Source: Mesorhizobium qingshengii
Lineage (GTDB): Bacteria > Pseudomonadota > Alphaproteobacteria > Rhizobiales > Rhizobiaceae
Assembly: GCF_900103325.1 (NCBI RefSeq)
Contig: NZ_FMXM01000014.1
Location: 1 to 64,000 of the forward strand
Length of the DNA: 64,000 nt
Reading direction: 5' to 3'
The notes beneath the pieces are model-generated. The model was not told the DNA's origin, ran no database searches, and worked only from the letters and a program-made list of their open reading frames with translations. Every line of letters starts with the position of its first letter. The first letter of the stretch is position 1. Made by a program: the position numbers and the translations under genes. Shown piece by piece: positions 1-7,841 of this stretch.

Positions 1-240
1 CTGCGCTGACGTAAACCAGATCCGTGACGTCACCATGCAACACCTCCTCATCCTCTCAGATTAAGAGTGTTGCGGCGACCTATTGAACCCACCCGCCCTT
101 CTTCGTTCGTGGCGCGCGCTCTTGCGGCGCATGCACTTCGGGAGGATAATTTCCATGTCGGATGCATTTTCTGGGCGACAAACCCGGATGCCCGCCCCGG
201 CGAAGCCGCCGTGCTCCGTGGCCCCGGAGGGAGGTGTGCC

Positions 241-534
241 ATGACAAGCTACATCGTGCTGATGAACTGGACGGAGCAGGGCGCCAGAAGTGTGCGCGAG
301 TCACCGAAGCGGCTCGACGCCGCCAGGAAGCAGTTGGGGGACATGGGCGGATCGTTCAAGGCGTTCTACCTGACCATGGGCGAATACGACATGGTGGCGG
401 TGGTCGAAGCGCCCGACGATGCGGTCCTGGCTCGTTTCTCGCTGATGCTGGCGGCGGGCGGCAATGTCAGGACGCGGACGCTGAAAGCCTTCCCCGAACT
501 CGCCTACCGCGAGATCATCACCTCGCTCGGATAA
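241..534 (+). CDS. GYD domain protein
   Basis: Predicted protein of 97 residues matching the GYD domain family (about 90-100 residues), small cytoplasmic proteins of unknown function. The N-terminal strand TSYIVLMNWTEQG and the central TMGEYDMVAVVEAPDD segment are typical. I chose the ATG at 241 because GGAGGGAGG lies just upstream and it gives the usual family length; the frame is open further upstream to 67, but that extension does not look like protein. The gene stands alone, with a dispersed repeat after it. Positions 1-240 otherwise hold nothing I recognise. Confidence 0.85.
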   Translation: MTSYIVLMNWTEQGARSVRESPKRLDAARKQLGDMGGSFKAFYLTMGEYDMVAVVEAPDDAVLARFSLMLAAGGNVRTRTLKAFPELAYREIITSLG

Positions 535-616
535 AGCCCTGAAAACAGCGCGGAGGCTGACGATCAGGCGCTGTCTTGACGGCGCCTGATCCACGGGTTC
601 AGTCGACGCTGCAGGC

Positions 617-672
617 CTTGTTTTGTGCGTGTCTCTGTCCCAAAACCGCTGCGCGCCTCAGCGACATGCGTT
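617..672. repeat. dispersed intergenic repeat, CCAAAACCGC variant
   Basis: The segment contains TCCCAAAACCGCTGCGCGCC followed by GCGACATGCG. It resembles the element at 10455-10490 and more distantly those at 9021-9101 and 43866-43925. I recall this type as common between genes in Mesorhizobium; that is memory, not a search. It lies directly upstream of the EamA transporter gene, so it could affect that transcript's leader. Confidence 0.5.
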
Positions 673-683
673 AGGATGTGGCC

Positions 684-1742
684 ATGTCTGAACCGAATTC
701 CCATGCCCATCTGTGGCCCGGCGTGCCGCTTGCCCTGGGCTCCGCCGCCCTGTTCGGCGCGGCGCCGCCGCTCTGCAAGCTGCTGCTCGACAGCGTCAAC
801 CCCTTCATGCTGGCCGGCCTGCTCTATCTCGGCGCCGGTGTCGGGCTGGCCCTCTATCGCCTGGCTCGCGGCACCGGCGCCGGCGAGGCGCAACTGACCG
901 CCAGGGACATGCCATGGCTGGCGCTGGCGATCGGTGCCGGCGGCATCGTCGCCCCGGTGCTCCTGATGTTCGGCCTCAGCCTCAACACAGCGTCCAGTTC
1001 AGCGCTGCTGCTCAATCTCGAAGGATTGGCGACGATGGCGATCGCCTGGCTCGTCTATCGCGAGAATGTCGACCGGCGCTTGCTTCTGGGTGCCTTCGCC
1101 ATCCTTGCCGGCGCCGTTCTGTTGTCATGGCAAGGCGAGGGCGTCGCCTTCAACCTCGGTGCCGTGCTCGTCGCCGGAGCGTGCTTGGCGTGGGGGCTGG
1201 ACAACAATTTCACGCGCAGGATCTCGGCCACCGACCCGGTGGTGATCGCCATGCTCAAGGGGCTGGTGGCGGGTGTCGTCAATGTCGGGCTGGCGCTTGC
1301 CGCCGGGGCTTCGTTTCCCCCCGCGTCAATCGTCGCCATCACCGCGGCCGTCGGTTTCTTCGGCATCGGCGTCAGCCTGGTGATGTTCATCGTGGCGCTG
1401 CGCCATCTCGGCACGGCACGGACTGGGGCCTATTACTCGCTCGCCCCCTTTATCGGCGCGTTGCTGGCGATCGCCATCCTCGGCGACGCCATCACGCTCA
1501 AGCTGGCTGTCGCCGGGCTTCTGATGGGCTTCGGCCTCTGGCTGCATCTGTCCGAGCGCCATGAGCACGAGCACGACCACGAGGAGCTCGAGCATGAGCA
1601 CAGCCATGTCCATGACGAGCACCACCAGCATCACCATGACGGGCCGGTGAGCGAGCCGCATTCACACTGGCACCGGCATGCGCCGATGCGCCACCGGCAT
1701 CCGCATTATCCCGACCTGCACCACCGTCACGGCCATGGCTGA
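684..1742 (+). CDS. EamA/DMT family transporter with histidine-rich C-terminal tail
   Basis: Inner-membrane carrier of about 352 residues in the drug/metabolite transporter superfamily, with two EamA repeats and about ten predicted membrane helices. The N-terminal half contains LGSAALFGAAPPLCKLLLD; the second repeat ends in LLMGFGLWLHLSE near residue 290. After that comes a polar tail of about 60 residues dominated by His, Asp and Glu (runs such as HEHEHDHEE and HQHHHDG), which standard EamA proteins lack. Such tails usually bind Zn, Ni or Co, so metal handling is plausible but inferred. The ATG at 684 has AGGA seven bases upstream; GTG at 678 is a poorer start. The DCC-family gene follows after two bases, so the pair is probably cotranscribed. 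Confidence 0.88.
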   Translation: MSEPNSHAHLWPGVPLALGSAALFGAAPPLCKLLLDSVNPFMLAGLLYLGAGVGLALYRLARGTGAGEAQLTARDMPWLALAIGAGGIVAPVLLMFGLSLNTASSSALLLNLEGLATMAIAWLVYRENVDRRLLLGAFAILAGAVLLSWQGEGVAFNLGAVLVAGACLAWGLDNNFTRRISATDPVVIAMLKGLVAGVVNVGLALAAGASFPPASIVAITAAVGFFGIGVSLVMFIVALRHLGTARTGAYYSLAPFIGALLAIAILGDAITLKLAVAGLLMGFGLWLHLSERHEHEHDHEELEHEHSHVHDEHHQHHHDGPVSEPHSHWHRHAPMRHRHPHYPDLHHRHGHG

Positions 1743-1744
1743 GC

Positions 1745-2140
1745 ATGATGCTCGGGCAAGGGACCAAGCCTGAACTGACTGTCTGGTACAACAAGCGCTG
1801 CCCGGTCTGTAACGTCGGCATCGGCAGGCAGAAGCGACGGCTGATCGAGGCGGTCAAGGCCGGCCGCATCGAATTTCGCGACATCGACTTTGAACCAGCA
1901 GCACTTGCCGGATATAGAGCCTCGCTGGAGGATATCCGCCGCCGGTTGCACGCCACCGATGCACAGGGCCAACTGCTGGTCGGCGCCGATGTGGTCATTG
2001 CCGTCTGGAAGGCAACGCCGGGCGAGGGCTGGCTGGCAACGCTGTTCGGCAATCCGATCGCCTTGCCGCTGACCCGCTTTGCCTACGACCGTTTCGCCGA
2101 CCTGCTCTACGCCTGGAACCGGCGCAAGGGCCGCTGGTAA
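1745..2140 (+). CDS. DCC (DUF393) thiol-disulfide oxidoreductase family protein
   Basis: Protein of 131 residues with a thioredoxin-like N-terminus, VWYNKRCPVCN near residues 13-23. The CPVC pair sits where DCC-family proteins (DUF393) carry their two cysteines. Family members are annotated as putative thiol-disulfide oxidoreductases; few have been studied. It begins two bases after the stop codon of the His-tailed EamA transporter, so the two probably form an operon. Metal- or redox-linked co-function is possible but inferred. A second start codon (ATG ATG) makes the exact N-terminus uncertain by one residue. Confidence 0.8.
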   Translation: MMLGQGTKPELTVWYNKRCPVCNVGIGRQKRRLIEAVKAGRIEFRDIDFEPAALAGYRASLEDIRRRLHATDAQGQLLVGADVVIAVWKATPGEGWLATLFGNPIALPLTRFAYDRFADLLYAWNRRKGRW

Positions 2141-2241
2141 TCCTTGCCTTGCCGGTCGCCTAGCGTCGTATTGACCTCAATCAATGCCGCCCTTGTCGGT
2201 AGTCTCGATTGTGGAACCATCGTTTTGATGAGAGGCATGTG

Positions 2242-2856
2242 ATGGAGAAGGTCGACTTCAAAAAAATCATGAAGGCGTTCTGGCAGCCTCCGGCGGGTGT
2301 GTTTTCCCTGGTCGATGTTCCCAAGCTGCAGTTTGCCATGATCGATGGCAAGGGCGATCCGAACACCTCCGAAGAGTACCGGCACGCGATCGAATGGCTC
2401 TACTCGGTGAGCTATCCCCTGAAGTTCATGTCGAAAAAGGAGCTTGGCAAGGACTATGGCGTCGCTCCGCTGGAAGGACTGTGGTGGGCTGAGGACATGT
2501 CGAGCTTCCTGACGGGCGACAAGCATCTCTGGTCGTGGACCATGATGATCATGCAGCCGGACTGGATCAGCGGTGAGATGTTCCAGGCGGCCCTCGACAA
2601 AGCGCGGGCGAAGCTCGGCGAGTCGCCCGAAAGCCTCAGATTGCAGTCCTTCCACGAAAGGCTGGCGGTGCAGATCATGCATATCGGACCCTATAGCGCC
2701 GAAGGACCGACGATCCTGCGCCTGCACGAGGAATTCCTGCCGGCCAACGGTCTCGTGGAAAACGGCAAGCACCACGAGATCTACCTGGGTGATCCTCGCA
2801 AGGCGGCACCAGAAAAACTGAGAACGGTGATCCGCCAGCCGGTCAAGAAACGATAG
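2242..2856 (+). CDS. GyrI-like domain protein
   Basis: Protein of 204 residues of the GyrI-like small-molecule-binding family. FSLVDVPKLQFAMIDGKGDP near the start, the central WSWTMMIMQPDWI and the C-terminal HEIYLGDPRKAAPEKLRTV are characteristic. These proteins have the effector-binding fold of SAV2827/AraC-type regulators without a DNA-binding domain, and some hydrolyse or sequester xenobiotics. The ATG at 2242 is preceded by AGAGG at about six bases; an upstream TTG at 2209 is less convincing. It is monocistronic and is followed by a strong terminator. Confidence 0.85.
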   Translation: MEKVDFKKIMKAFWQPPAGVFSLVDVPKLQFAMIDGKGDPNTSEEYRHAIEWLYSVSYPLKFMSKKELGKDYGVAPLEGLWWAEDMSSFLTGDKHLWSWTMMIMQPDWISGEMFQAALDKARAKLGESPESLRLQSFHERLAVQIMHIGPYSAEGPTILRLHEEFLPANGLVENGKHHEIYLGDPRKAAPEKLRTVIRQPVKKR

Positions 2857-2880
2857 ACTTGGCGCTATTACAGGCCGAAG

Positions 2881-2905
2881 GGCCCGAAGTTGCCTTCGGG
2901 CCTTT
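2881..2905. terminator. intrinsic terminator after the GyrI-like gene
   Basis: GGCCCGAAG at 2881-2889 pairs perfectly with CTTCGGGCC at 2894-2902 around the loop TTGC, followed by TTT. It sits 24 bases after the GyrI-like stop and 13 bases before the 3' end of the opposing DUF2798 gene, so it may serve both. Confidence 0.75.
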
Positions 2906-2917
2906 CCGCGTAGCGGC

Positions 2918-3175
2918 CTACCGAGTCGAGGGCTCGCACAGCCAACCGACAATGCGGCGCACCAGCGGCAGAACCAGAAGCAGCGTCGGAAACGCCACCA
3001 GCCAGGACAGGGCCCATGCGGTCATCCAGATGGCGGCCAGGCTGGGCTGGAATCCAAGGCTTTTCAACGTCGAGATGAGCGAGACGATGAAGGTCATCAA
3101 CAGCGACAGCACCAGCGGGCTGAGAATCGCGGCATAGCGCGCAGGCAGCTTCCTGCGCCGATTTCCTGCAGTCAT
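2918..3175 (-). CDS. DUF2798 family small membrane protein
   Basis: Protein of 85 residues with two hydrophobic helices, AILSPLVLSLLMTFIVSLIS and WALSWLVAFPTLLLVLPLV, separated by a short polar loop, ending with LVRRIVGWL. Length, topology and the closing motif match DUF2798, small inner-membrane proteins of unknown role. I chose the ATG at 3175, preceded by AGGGAA at about nine bases; an in-frame start 18 codons upstream would add a polar stretch not usual for the family. It is convergent with the GyrI-like gene and divergent from padR. Confidence 0.8.
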   Translation of the reverse strand: MTAGNRRRKLPARYAAILSPLVLSLLMTFIVSLISTLKSLGFQPSLAAIWMTAWALSWLVAFPTLLLVLPLVRRIVGWLCEPSTR

Positions 3176-3362
3176 TTGGGAATTTCCCTGAAGTGTCCGG
3201 TCCATCGCATTCGGCATCCGTTCGCCCATTTCGGCGTAACTGCCCGGAAAGACCGGGGTGGATGCGTTGCTTGACGTCAGACGCTTACGGAGCGGTCTTT
3301 GACCCTCAAGCGCCTTCTAGCCACGTGTCGCGGCGAGGGCAAGCCCCTTGCGGCACCATTCA

Positions 3363-3430
3363 GATACATCGTAAGATATATCTTGACTCGACAGCGGCAC
3401 GCGCCTAATTGAGATATATCGTAAGATATA
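3363..3430 (+). promoter_or_regulatory. padR promoter bracketed by two palindromic operators
   Basis: Two 18-bp repeats differing at one base lie 50 bp apart: GATACATCGTAAGATATA at 3363-3380 and GATATATCGTAAGATATA at 3413-3430. Each holds an inverted repeat TAYATC-GTAA-GATATA. Between them is a good sigma-70-type promoter: TTGACT at 3383-3388, a 17-bp spacer, and TAATTG at 3406-3411. The second operator overlaps the expected transcription start, 16 bp before the PadR start codon. The layout predicts tight autorepression. Confidence 0.8.
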
Positions 3431-3446
3431 ACTCAAGGAGCAATCA

Positions 3447-4151
3447 ATGCATAAGCACGACAATTTCGGGCACAAACATTTCGGCGAGCGCATGTTCATG
3501 CATATGGCCAGCAAATTCGGTGGCCGCGGCGGCGGTTTCGGACCGTTCGGCCATGGCGGACGTGGCGGCGGACGCGGCGGCGGACGCGGCGGCCCGGGTG
3601 ACATGTTCCGCGCCGGCCGCATGCTGGCCGACGGCGATCTCAAGCTGATCACGCTGTCGCTGCTGGCCGAGGCGCCGCGCCATGGCTACGACATCATCAA
3701 GGCGCTGGAAGAGCGCACCAGCGGCATCTACAGCCCGAGCCCGGGCGTGGTCTATCCGACGCTGACCTTCCTCGAAGAGGCCGGCTACGCCGCTTCCGCC
3801 GCCGACGGCAACAAGAAGGTGTTCTCGATCACCGAGGCCGGGCAGGCGCATCTTGCCGACAACCGCGAGATGATCGACGCCGTGCTAGACCATCTCGAGC
3901 GCTTCGGCCGCAAGATGGCCAAGGCGCGCGACTGGTTCGGCTGGAACGACGAGAGCGAAGAGGGCGGGCGTCGCGGCGGTCGTGGCGGTCGCGGGGAGCG
4001 TTCGGACGCGCGTGACGAATTCCGCTCCGTGCGCCACCGCTTGCGTGCGGCTCTCGGCGACTTCGTCGATGCCCCGGCCGAGAAGCAGGCCGAGGCGATC
4101 GCCATCCTCGAAGGCGCCGCCGAGGCACTGGAAGCGCTGTCGCGCAAGTGA
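3447..4151 (+). CDS. PadR family transcriptional regulator, Gly/Arg/His-rich
   Basis: Regulator of 234 residues. A His- and Gly-rich N-terminal segment (about residues 1-60, with repeated GGRGGG) precedes a PadR winged helix: LITLSLLAEAPRHGYDIIK, YSPSPGVVYPTLTFLEEAGY and KKVFSITEAGQAHL, about residues 67-135. A helical C-terminal region with a second Gly/Arg patch (GGRRGGRGGRGER) and an EAIAILEGAAEALEAL dimerisation helix follows. PadR proteins are dimeric repressors of stress and efflux genes. The start ATG has CAAGGAG six bases upstream. Two palindromic operators flank its promoter. No transporter target is adjacent; HlyU lies downstream with a gap of about 110 bp. Confidence 0.9.
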   Translation: MHKHDNFGHKHFGERMFMHMASKFGGRGGGFGPFGHGGRGGGRGGGRGGPGDMFRAGRMLADGDLKLITLSLLAEAPRHGYDIIKALEERTSGIYSPSPGVVYPTLTFLEEAGYAASAADGNKKVFSITEAGQAHLADNREMIDAVLDHLERFGRKMAKARDWFGWNDESEEGGRRGGRGGRGERSDARDEFRSVRHRLRAALGDFVDAPAEKQAEAIAILEGAAEALEALSRK

Positions 4152-4264
4152 GGCCTTCCGGCTCAGCCGGACGCAGCCCTTGCCCGCCAGGCCAAGGACC
4201 GATAGTGAAATTCATCCCGCGCCACGCTACATGGTGCGGGATGAATGCTGTTGGAGGAACACCG

Positions 4265-4564
4265 ATGTCTTTTCTGAAGCGTCTTTTCGGCGGTGGCGGC
4301 GGCAGCGGTGAGGCGGGCGAGCCAAAGAGCGCCGCGCCGGCCAAGCAGGTCGAGCACAAGGGATTCCTGATCAGCGCCACGCCCTACAAGACGGACGGCC
4401 AGTACCAGACCTGCGGCGTCGTCTCCAAGGAGATCGACGGCGTCATCAAGGAACACAAATTCATCCGCGCCGACCGCTTCGCCGGGCTCGACGACGCCGT
4501 CGACATCTCGATCAAGAAGGGCATGCAACTGGTCGACGAGCAGGGCGAGCGGATTTTCGGATAG
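4265..4564 (+). CDS. HlyU family protein
   Basis: Protein of 99 residues matching the HlyU family, named after the Vibrio haemolysin activator, though most alphaproteobacterial members are uncharacterised. It has a glycine-rich N-terminus (FGGGGGSGEAG), then KGFLISATPYKTDGQYQTCG and a C-terminal helix and strand ending LVDEQGERIFG. The ATG at 4265 is preceded by GGAGG at six bases. It is convergent with the downstream VOC gene. Despite the name I see no helix-turn-helix, so a DNA-binding role is uncertain. Confidence 0.8.
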   Translation: MSFLKRLFGGGGGSGEAGEPKSAAPAKQVEHKGFLISATPYKTDGQYQTCGVVSKEIDGVIKEHKFIRADRFAGLDDAVDISIKKGMQLVDEQGERIFG

Positions 4565-4590
4565 GCAAGGCCGGGGTCAACCCAGGACCG

Positions 4591-5070
4591 TCAGCCGCGC
4601 CGCGCCGCCTCGATCGCGGCGACGTCGATCTTCTTCATATCCATCATCGCATCAAACGCGCGTTTTGCTTCATCGCCGCCGGCAGCCATCGCCTCGGTCA
4701 GCACGCGCGGCGTGATCTGCCAGGACACGCCCCATTTGTCCTTGCACCAACCGCAGGCACTTTCCTGGCCACCATTGCCGACGATGGCGTTCCAGTAGCG
4801 ATCCGTCTCCTCCTGATCGTCGGTGGCGATCTGGAATGAGAAGGCTTCGTTGTGTTTGAACATGGGCCCGCCATTGAGGCCGAGACAGGGGATGCCGGCG
4901 ACCGTGAACTCGACCGTCAACACGTCGCCCGCCTTGCCGGACGGGTAGTCGCTGGGAGCGCGGTGGACGGCACTCACCGAGCTGTCGGGAAAAGTCTCGG
5001 CGTAGAACCGGGCCGCGGCCTCGGCGTCCTTGTCATACCAAACGCAGATTGTGTTCTTGGCGATTGCCAT
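4591..5070 (-). CDS. VOC superfamily protein (PhnB-like)
   Basis: Protein of 159 residues of the vicinal oxygen chelate fold, in the PhnB/3-demethylubiquinone-methyltransferase-like subgroup. Markers are NTICVWYDKDAEAAARFYAE at the start, FTVAGIPCLGLNGGPMFKHN in the middle and WCKDKWGVSWQITPRVL near residue 115. The reaction cannot be inferred. The ATG at 5070 has AAAGGACA upstream; a frame-open extension of 16 residues is rejected because it is polar and lacks a ribosome site. It is convergent with hlyU and unlinked to the SARP gene next door. Confidence 0.85.
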   Translation of the reverse strand: MAIAKNTICVWYDKDAEAAARFYAETFPDSSVSAVHRAPSDYPSGKAGDVLTVEFTVAGIPCLGLNGGPMFKHNEAFSFQIATDDQEETDRYWNAIVGNGGQESACGWCKDKWGVSWQITPRVLTEAMAAGGDEAKRAFDAMMDMKKIDVAAIEAARRG

Positions 5071-5283
5071 TGCTTGTCCTTTCGCTTTTGAAGCCATTCC
5101 GGCGGGTTTCCCACGCACTCCAGACCGTTCGCGGCCAGCCTCACGGGTTGCACGCGAAGCTAGAATGCGTTCATGCGATCTGATGTTCCGGCGGCAAGGC
5201 GCCCAAAAGCCATGCCGGAACTCAAATCAGGGCGACCGGCGAACGGATCTTCGGATAAAGCGGACCCGAATTTTCAGCGCATT

Positions 5284-7008
5284 TTAGCCCGGTGTCGTCA
5301 TTCGCTCCAGACAACGGGCCTCATCGATGGGCCTGCCGAGAGCGGCGAAGCGCGAGGCCGCTTCTTCAAATGCCGCCATGGCGCGGTTTTCGCTGCGCTC
5401 GGCGCGGCGCTGCACGCCACGCGCTTCCCAGACGGCCGCCACCCAGGGTCCGCCATTCCACATGCCGGCCACCCGCTCAGCCTCATCGAGCCGCCGGTTG
5501 ACCTGTTCGACTTCGCCCGCCTCGGCCAGTGCAACCGCCGCGGCGGTGCGGAAGGTCATCGAGCAAGGTTGGCAGCTGTGGCCGGTGGACAACATGCGGT
5601 CGCCTTCCTGGATGGTCGCGGCGATCTTTTCGGGCGCGGAGGCGGCCCGCACCTCGAGGCCCTTCAGGCTGATCAGCAGATGCGGTGCAAGCCAGGAAGA
5701 TTGGGCAAGGGTCGTGGCGCGCCGGATCAGCCGTCCCGCCTGCCATTTCTGGCCACGCGCCAGGGCAAGTTCCGTCAGACGCTGGAGCGCCAGCACGCGG
5801 CCGGCTACGGCGCCAACCTGCGTATAGAGTTTCTCAGCTTCCGTCAGCATGCGTTCGGCCTCGCCCAACTGACCCGAAAACAAGGCAGCTTCGCCCAGCA
5901 CCAGGGAGGCAAGGCCGCGCCCGGCAAGCGAGCCGGCGCCCTCGGCGACCGATAGCAGTTCGCGTGCCGAAGCGGCGATGTCGTGATGGCCCTTGGCACT
6001 GCAAAGGCAGAATTCGGCCAGGCACAGATGCCCGTCAAAAACGTTGGAGACGAAGGCTGGTTTGGCCCGCACCCACTCGATGAACTCCGCCCGGAACAAT
6101 TCGCGCCATTGCCCCTGCATATGGGCCACCAGCCCGATCAAGGCACTGGCCTCGCCAACCTCGCGGGCAAGTCCGGCGCCCATCGCCAGCTCACGGGTTT
6201 CCCTGCCGACCTGGGCGGCCTTGGCGAAATCGCCGCTTTGCAGATGCAGCAGGCCCCAGGCCAGCGAGGCGCGGATGCGGTCGCTCAACCCGACCGGGTC
6301 AATCGAGGGCACGGCCAACGCCTTTTCGTAGAGCTTCACGGTTTCAGCACCCGGGCCGACCCCAAGGTCGATGCGCAGGCTCTCGCTGAGCTGATTGAAC
6401 AACCTGATCGCTTCGGCCCTGTTGCCGGCGTCCAGCGCCGCCTGCATCAGCGCGCATTGGGCCTGCTCATCGGCGGGGTCCAACGCGATCAGACGTTGCC
6501 AGAGCCTGCCCGCCCGCAGCACATCGGCATAGCGCTGGCGCAGGGCCTGGCGGGGCGTCTCGAACCAATCGACATAGGGGTCGTCCGGCAGCAGGTCACC
6601 GGCGTAGAGATCGGCGGCCATTTCGCAGGCGGCGGGATCGGAGCCGCGCAAGGCAAGCTTGGCGGCGGCCTCGAAAGCTTCAAGGTCAATTTCAAGATCG
6701 GCCGCCGGGGCAAGGGTGATGACATCGGCCGTCTGCTCGATCAGATCATGAGCGCCCAGCGCACGGCGGGCGAAGTGGATGGCCTTGCGCAGGTTCGCCC
6801 CGGCGGCCTCCGGATCAAGATCGGGCCAGAAGGCTTCCATGAGCTGTTCGCGGTGAATGCGGTGCGAACGGGTGACGGCAAGCAGCTTCACCAGCGCCGC
6901 TCCACGGTCACGGCGCCACGCCGCGGCCGGAATGACTTGACCGTCAAGACCGACACTGAACCCGCCGAGCAATTGAATTTGAACGCGCACTCGAAGCCCC
7001 TTCAGCAT
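5284..7008 (-). CDS. SARP-type regulator with bacterial transcriptional activator (BTAD) domain
   Basis: Regulator of 574 residues (588 if the start at 7050 is used). The N-terminus has an OmpR-like winged helix (IQLLGGFSVGLDGQ to ANLRKAIHFARRALG, about residues 10-85), then a BTAD helical-repeat domain (about 95-240; EAFEAAAKLALRGSDP, PYVDWFETPRQALRQRYA, ALDAGNRAEAIRLFNQL). The rest is a long TPR-like helical array with no ATPase motif. This is the short AfsR/DnrI-like layout found in proteobacteria. It is divergent from the peroxiredoxin and SQR-like genes (126 bp between starts), so it is the obvious candidate to control them. The exact start is uncertain. Confidence 0.82.
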   Translation of the reverse strand: MLKGLRVRVQIQLLGGFSVGLDGQVIPAAAWRRDRGAALVKLLAVTRSHRIHREQLMEAFWPDLDPEAAGANLRKAIHFARRALGAHDLIEQTADVITLAPAADLEIDLEAFEAAAKLALRGSDPAACEMAADLYAGDLLPDDPYVDWFETPRQALRQRYADVLRAGRLWQRLIALDPADEQAQCALMQAALDAGNRAEAIRLFNQLSESLRIDLGVGPGAETVKLYEKALAVPSIDPVGLSDRIRASLAWGLLHLQSGDFAKAAQVGRETRELAMGAGLAREVGEASALIGLVAHMQGQWRELFRAEFIEWVRAKPAFVSNVFDGHLCLAEFCLCSAKGHHDIAASARELLSVAEGAGSLAGRGLASLVLGEAALFSGQLGEAERMLTEAEKLYTQVGAVAGRVLALQRLTELALARGQKWQAGRLIRRATTLAQSSWLAPHLLISLKGLEVRAASAPEKIAATIQEGDRMLSTGHSCQPCSMTFRTAAAVALAEAGEVEQVNRRLDEAERVAGMWNGGPWVAAVWEARGVQRRAERSENRAMAAFEEAASRFAALGRPIDEARCLERMTTPG

Positions 7009-7133
7009 GCGATCCGCCGTTGCCGCCAAAAATACGGCCGTCACAAGCACCTGTGCGGCGGGGAACGCTGGCGGAACATAGGTTGCCTAGTCTGCCCTGG
7101 TAGTCAATTCCAACCCTCTGCCAGGAGAACCAA

Positions 7134-7802
7134 ATGTCTCTTCGTATCGCCGACATGGCGCCCGACTTCACCGCCGAAACCACACACGGTCCGATCAACT
7201 TCCATGACTGGCTGGGCAACTCATGGGGCATCCTGTTTTCCCATCCCAAGGATTTTACCCCCGTCTGCACGACCGAGCTTGGCTACATGGCCAAGCTGAA
7301 GCCCGAGTTCGACAAGCGCGGCGTCAAGATCATCGGGCTCTCCGTCGACCCGGTCGAGCGTCATGCCGGATGGGCTGATGACATCGCCGAGACCCAGGGC
7401 CTTGCACCGAATTTCCCGATGATCGGCGACCCGATGCTGGCCATTGCCAAGCTCTACGATATGCTGCCCGCCACGGCCGGCGACAGTGCCGAGGGGCGCA
7501 CGGCAGCCGACAACCAGACGGTTCGCCATGTCTACGTCATCGGTCCCGACAAGAAGATCAAGCTGATGATCGCCTATCCGATGACCACCGGCCGGAACTT
7601 CGACGAGATCCTGCGCGTGGTGGACTCCATGCAGCTGACCGCCAAGCACCGCGTGGCTACGCCGGTGAACTGGCGGCAGGGCGACGAGGTGATCATCGCG
7701 GGTTCGGTGTCGAACGACGAAGCCAAGGTCCTTTACCCCGAAGGCTGGAAGCAGCCCAAGCCCTACATCCGCATCGTCCCGCAACCGCACAGCAACGCCT
7801 GA
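7134..7802 (+). CDS. 1-Cys peroxiredoxin (Prx6 type)
   Basis: Peroxiredoxin of 222 residues that reduces hydrogen peroxide and alkyl hydroperoxides in the cytoplasm. The peroxidatic cysteine is C45 in FTPVCTTELG, preceded by the SHPKDFTP loop. There is no resolving cysteine in the usual 2-Cys position, and the long C-terminal domain (TPVNWRQGDEVIIAGSVS, YPEGWKQPKPYIRIVPQP) is typical of Prx6. The ATG follows CAGGAGAACCAA. It is the first gene of a probable two-gene operon with the SQR-like flavoprotein 39 bp downstream. Confidence 0.95.
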   Translation: MSLRIADMAPDFTAETTHGPINFHDWLGNSWGILFSHPKDFTPVCTTELGYMAKLKPEFDKRGVKIIGLSVDPVERHAGWADDIAETQGLAPNFPMIGDPMLAIAKLYDMLPATAGDSAEGRTAADNQTVRHVYVIGPDKKIKLMIAYPMTTGRNFDEILRVVDSMQLTAKHRVATPVNWRQGDEVIIAGSVSNDEAKVLYPEGWKQPKPYIRIVPQPHSNA

Positions 7803-7841
7803 GCCTTCTTTCCAGGCAACCCGGCAACAAGAGGTGACAGT

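Noticed and set aside
5983..7299. A 438-codon plus-strand frame across the SARP gene and into the peroxiredoxin
   Set aside because: No recognisable domain, and it overlaps two well-supported genes.
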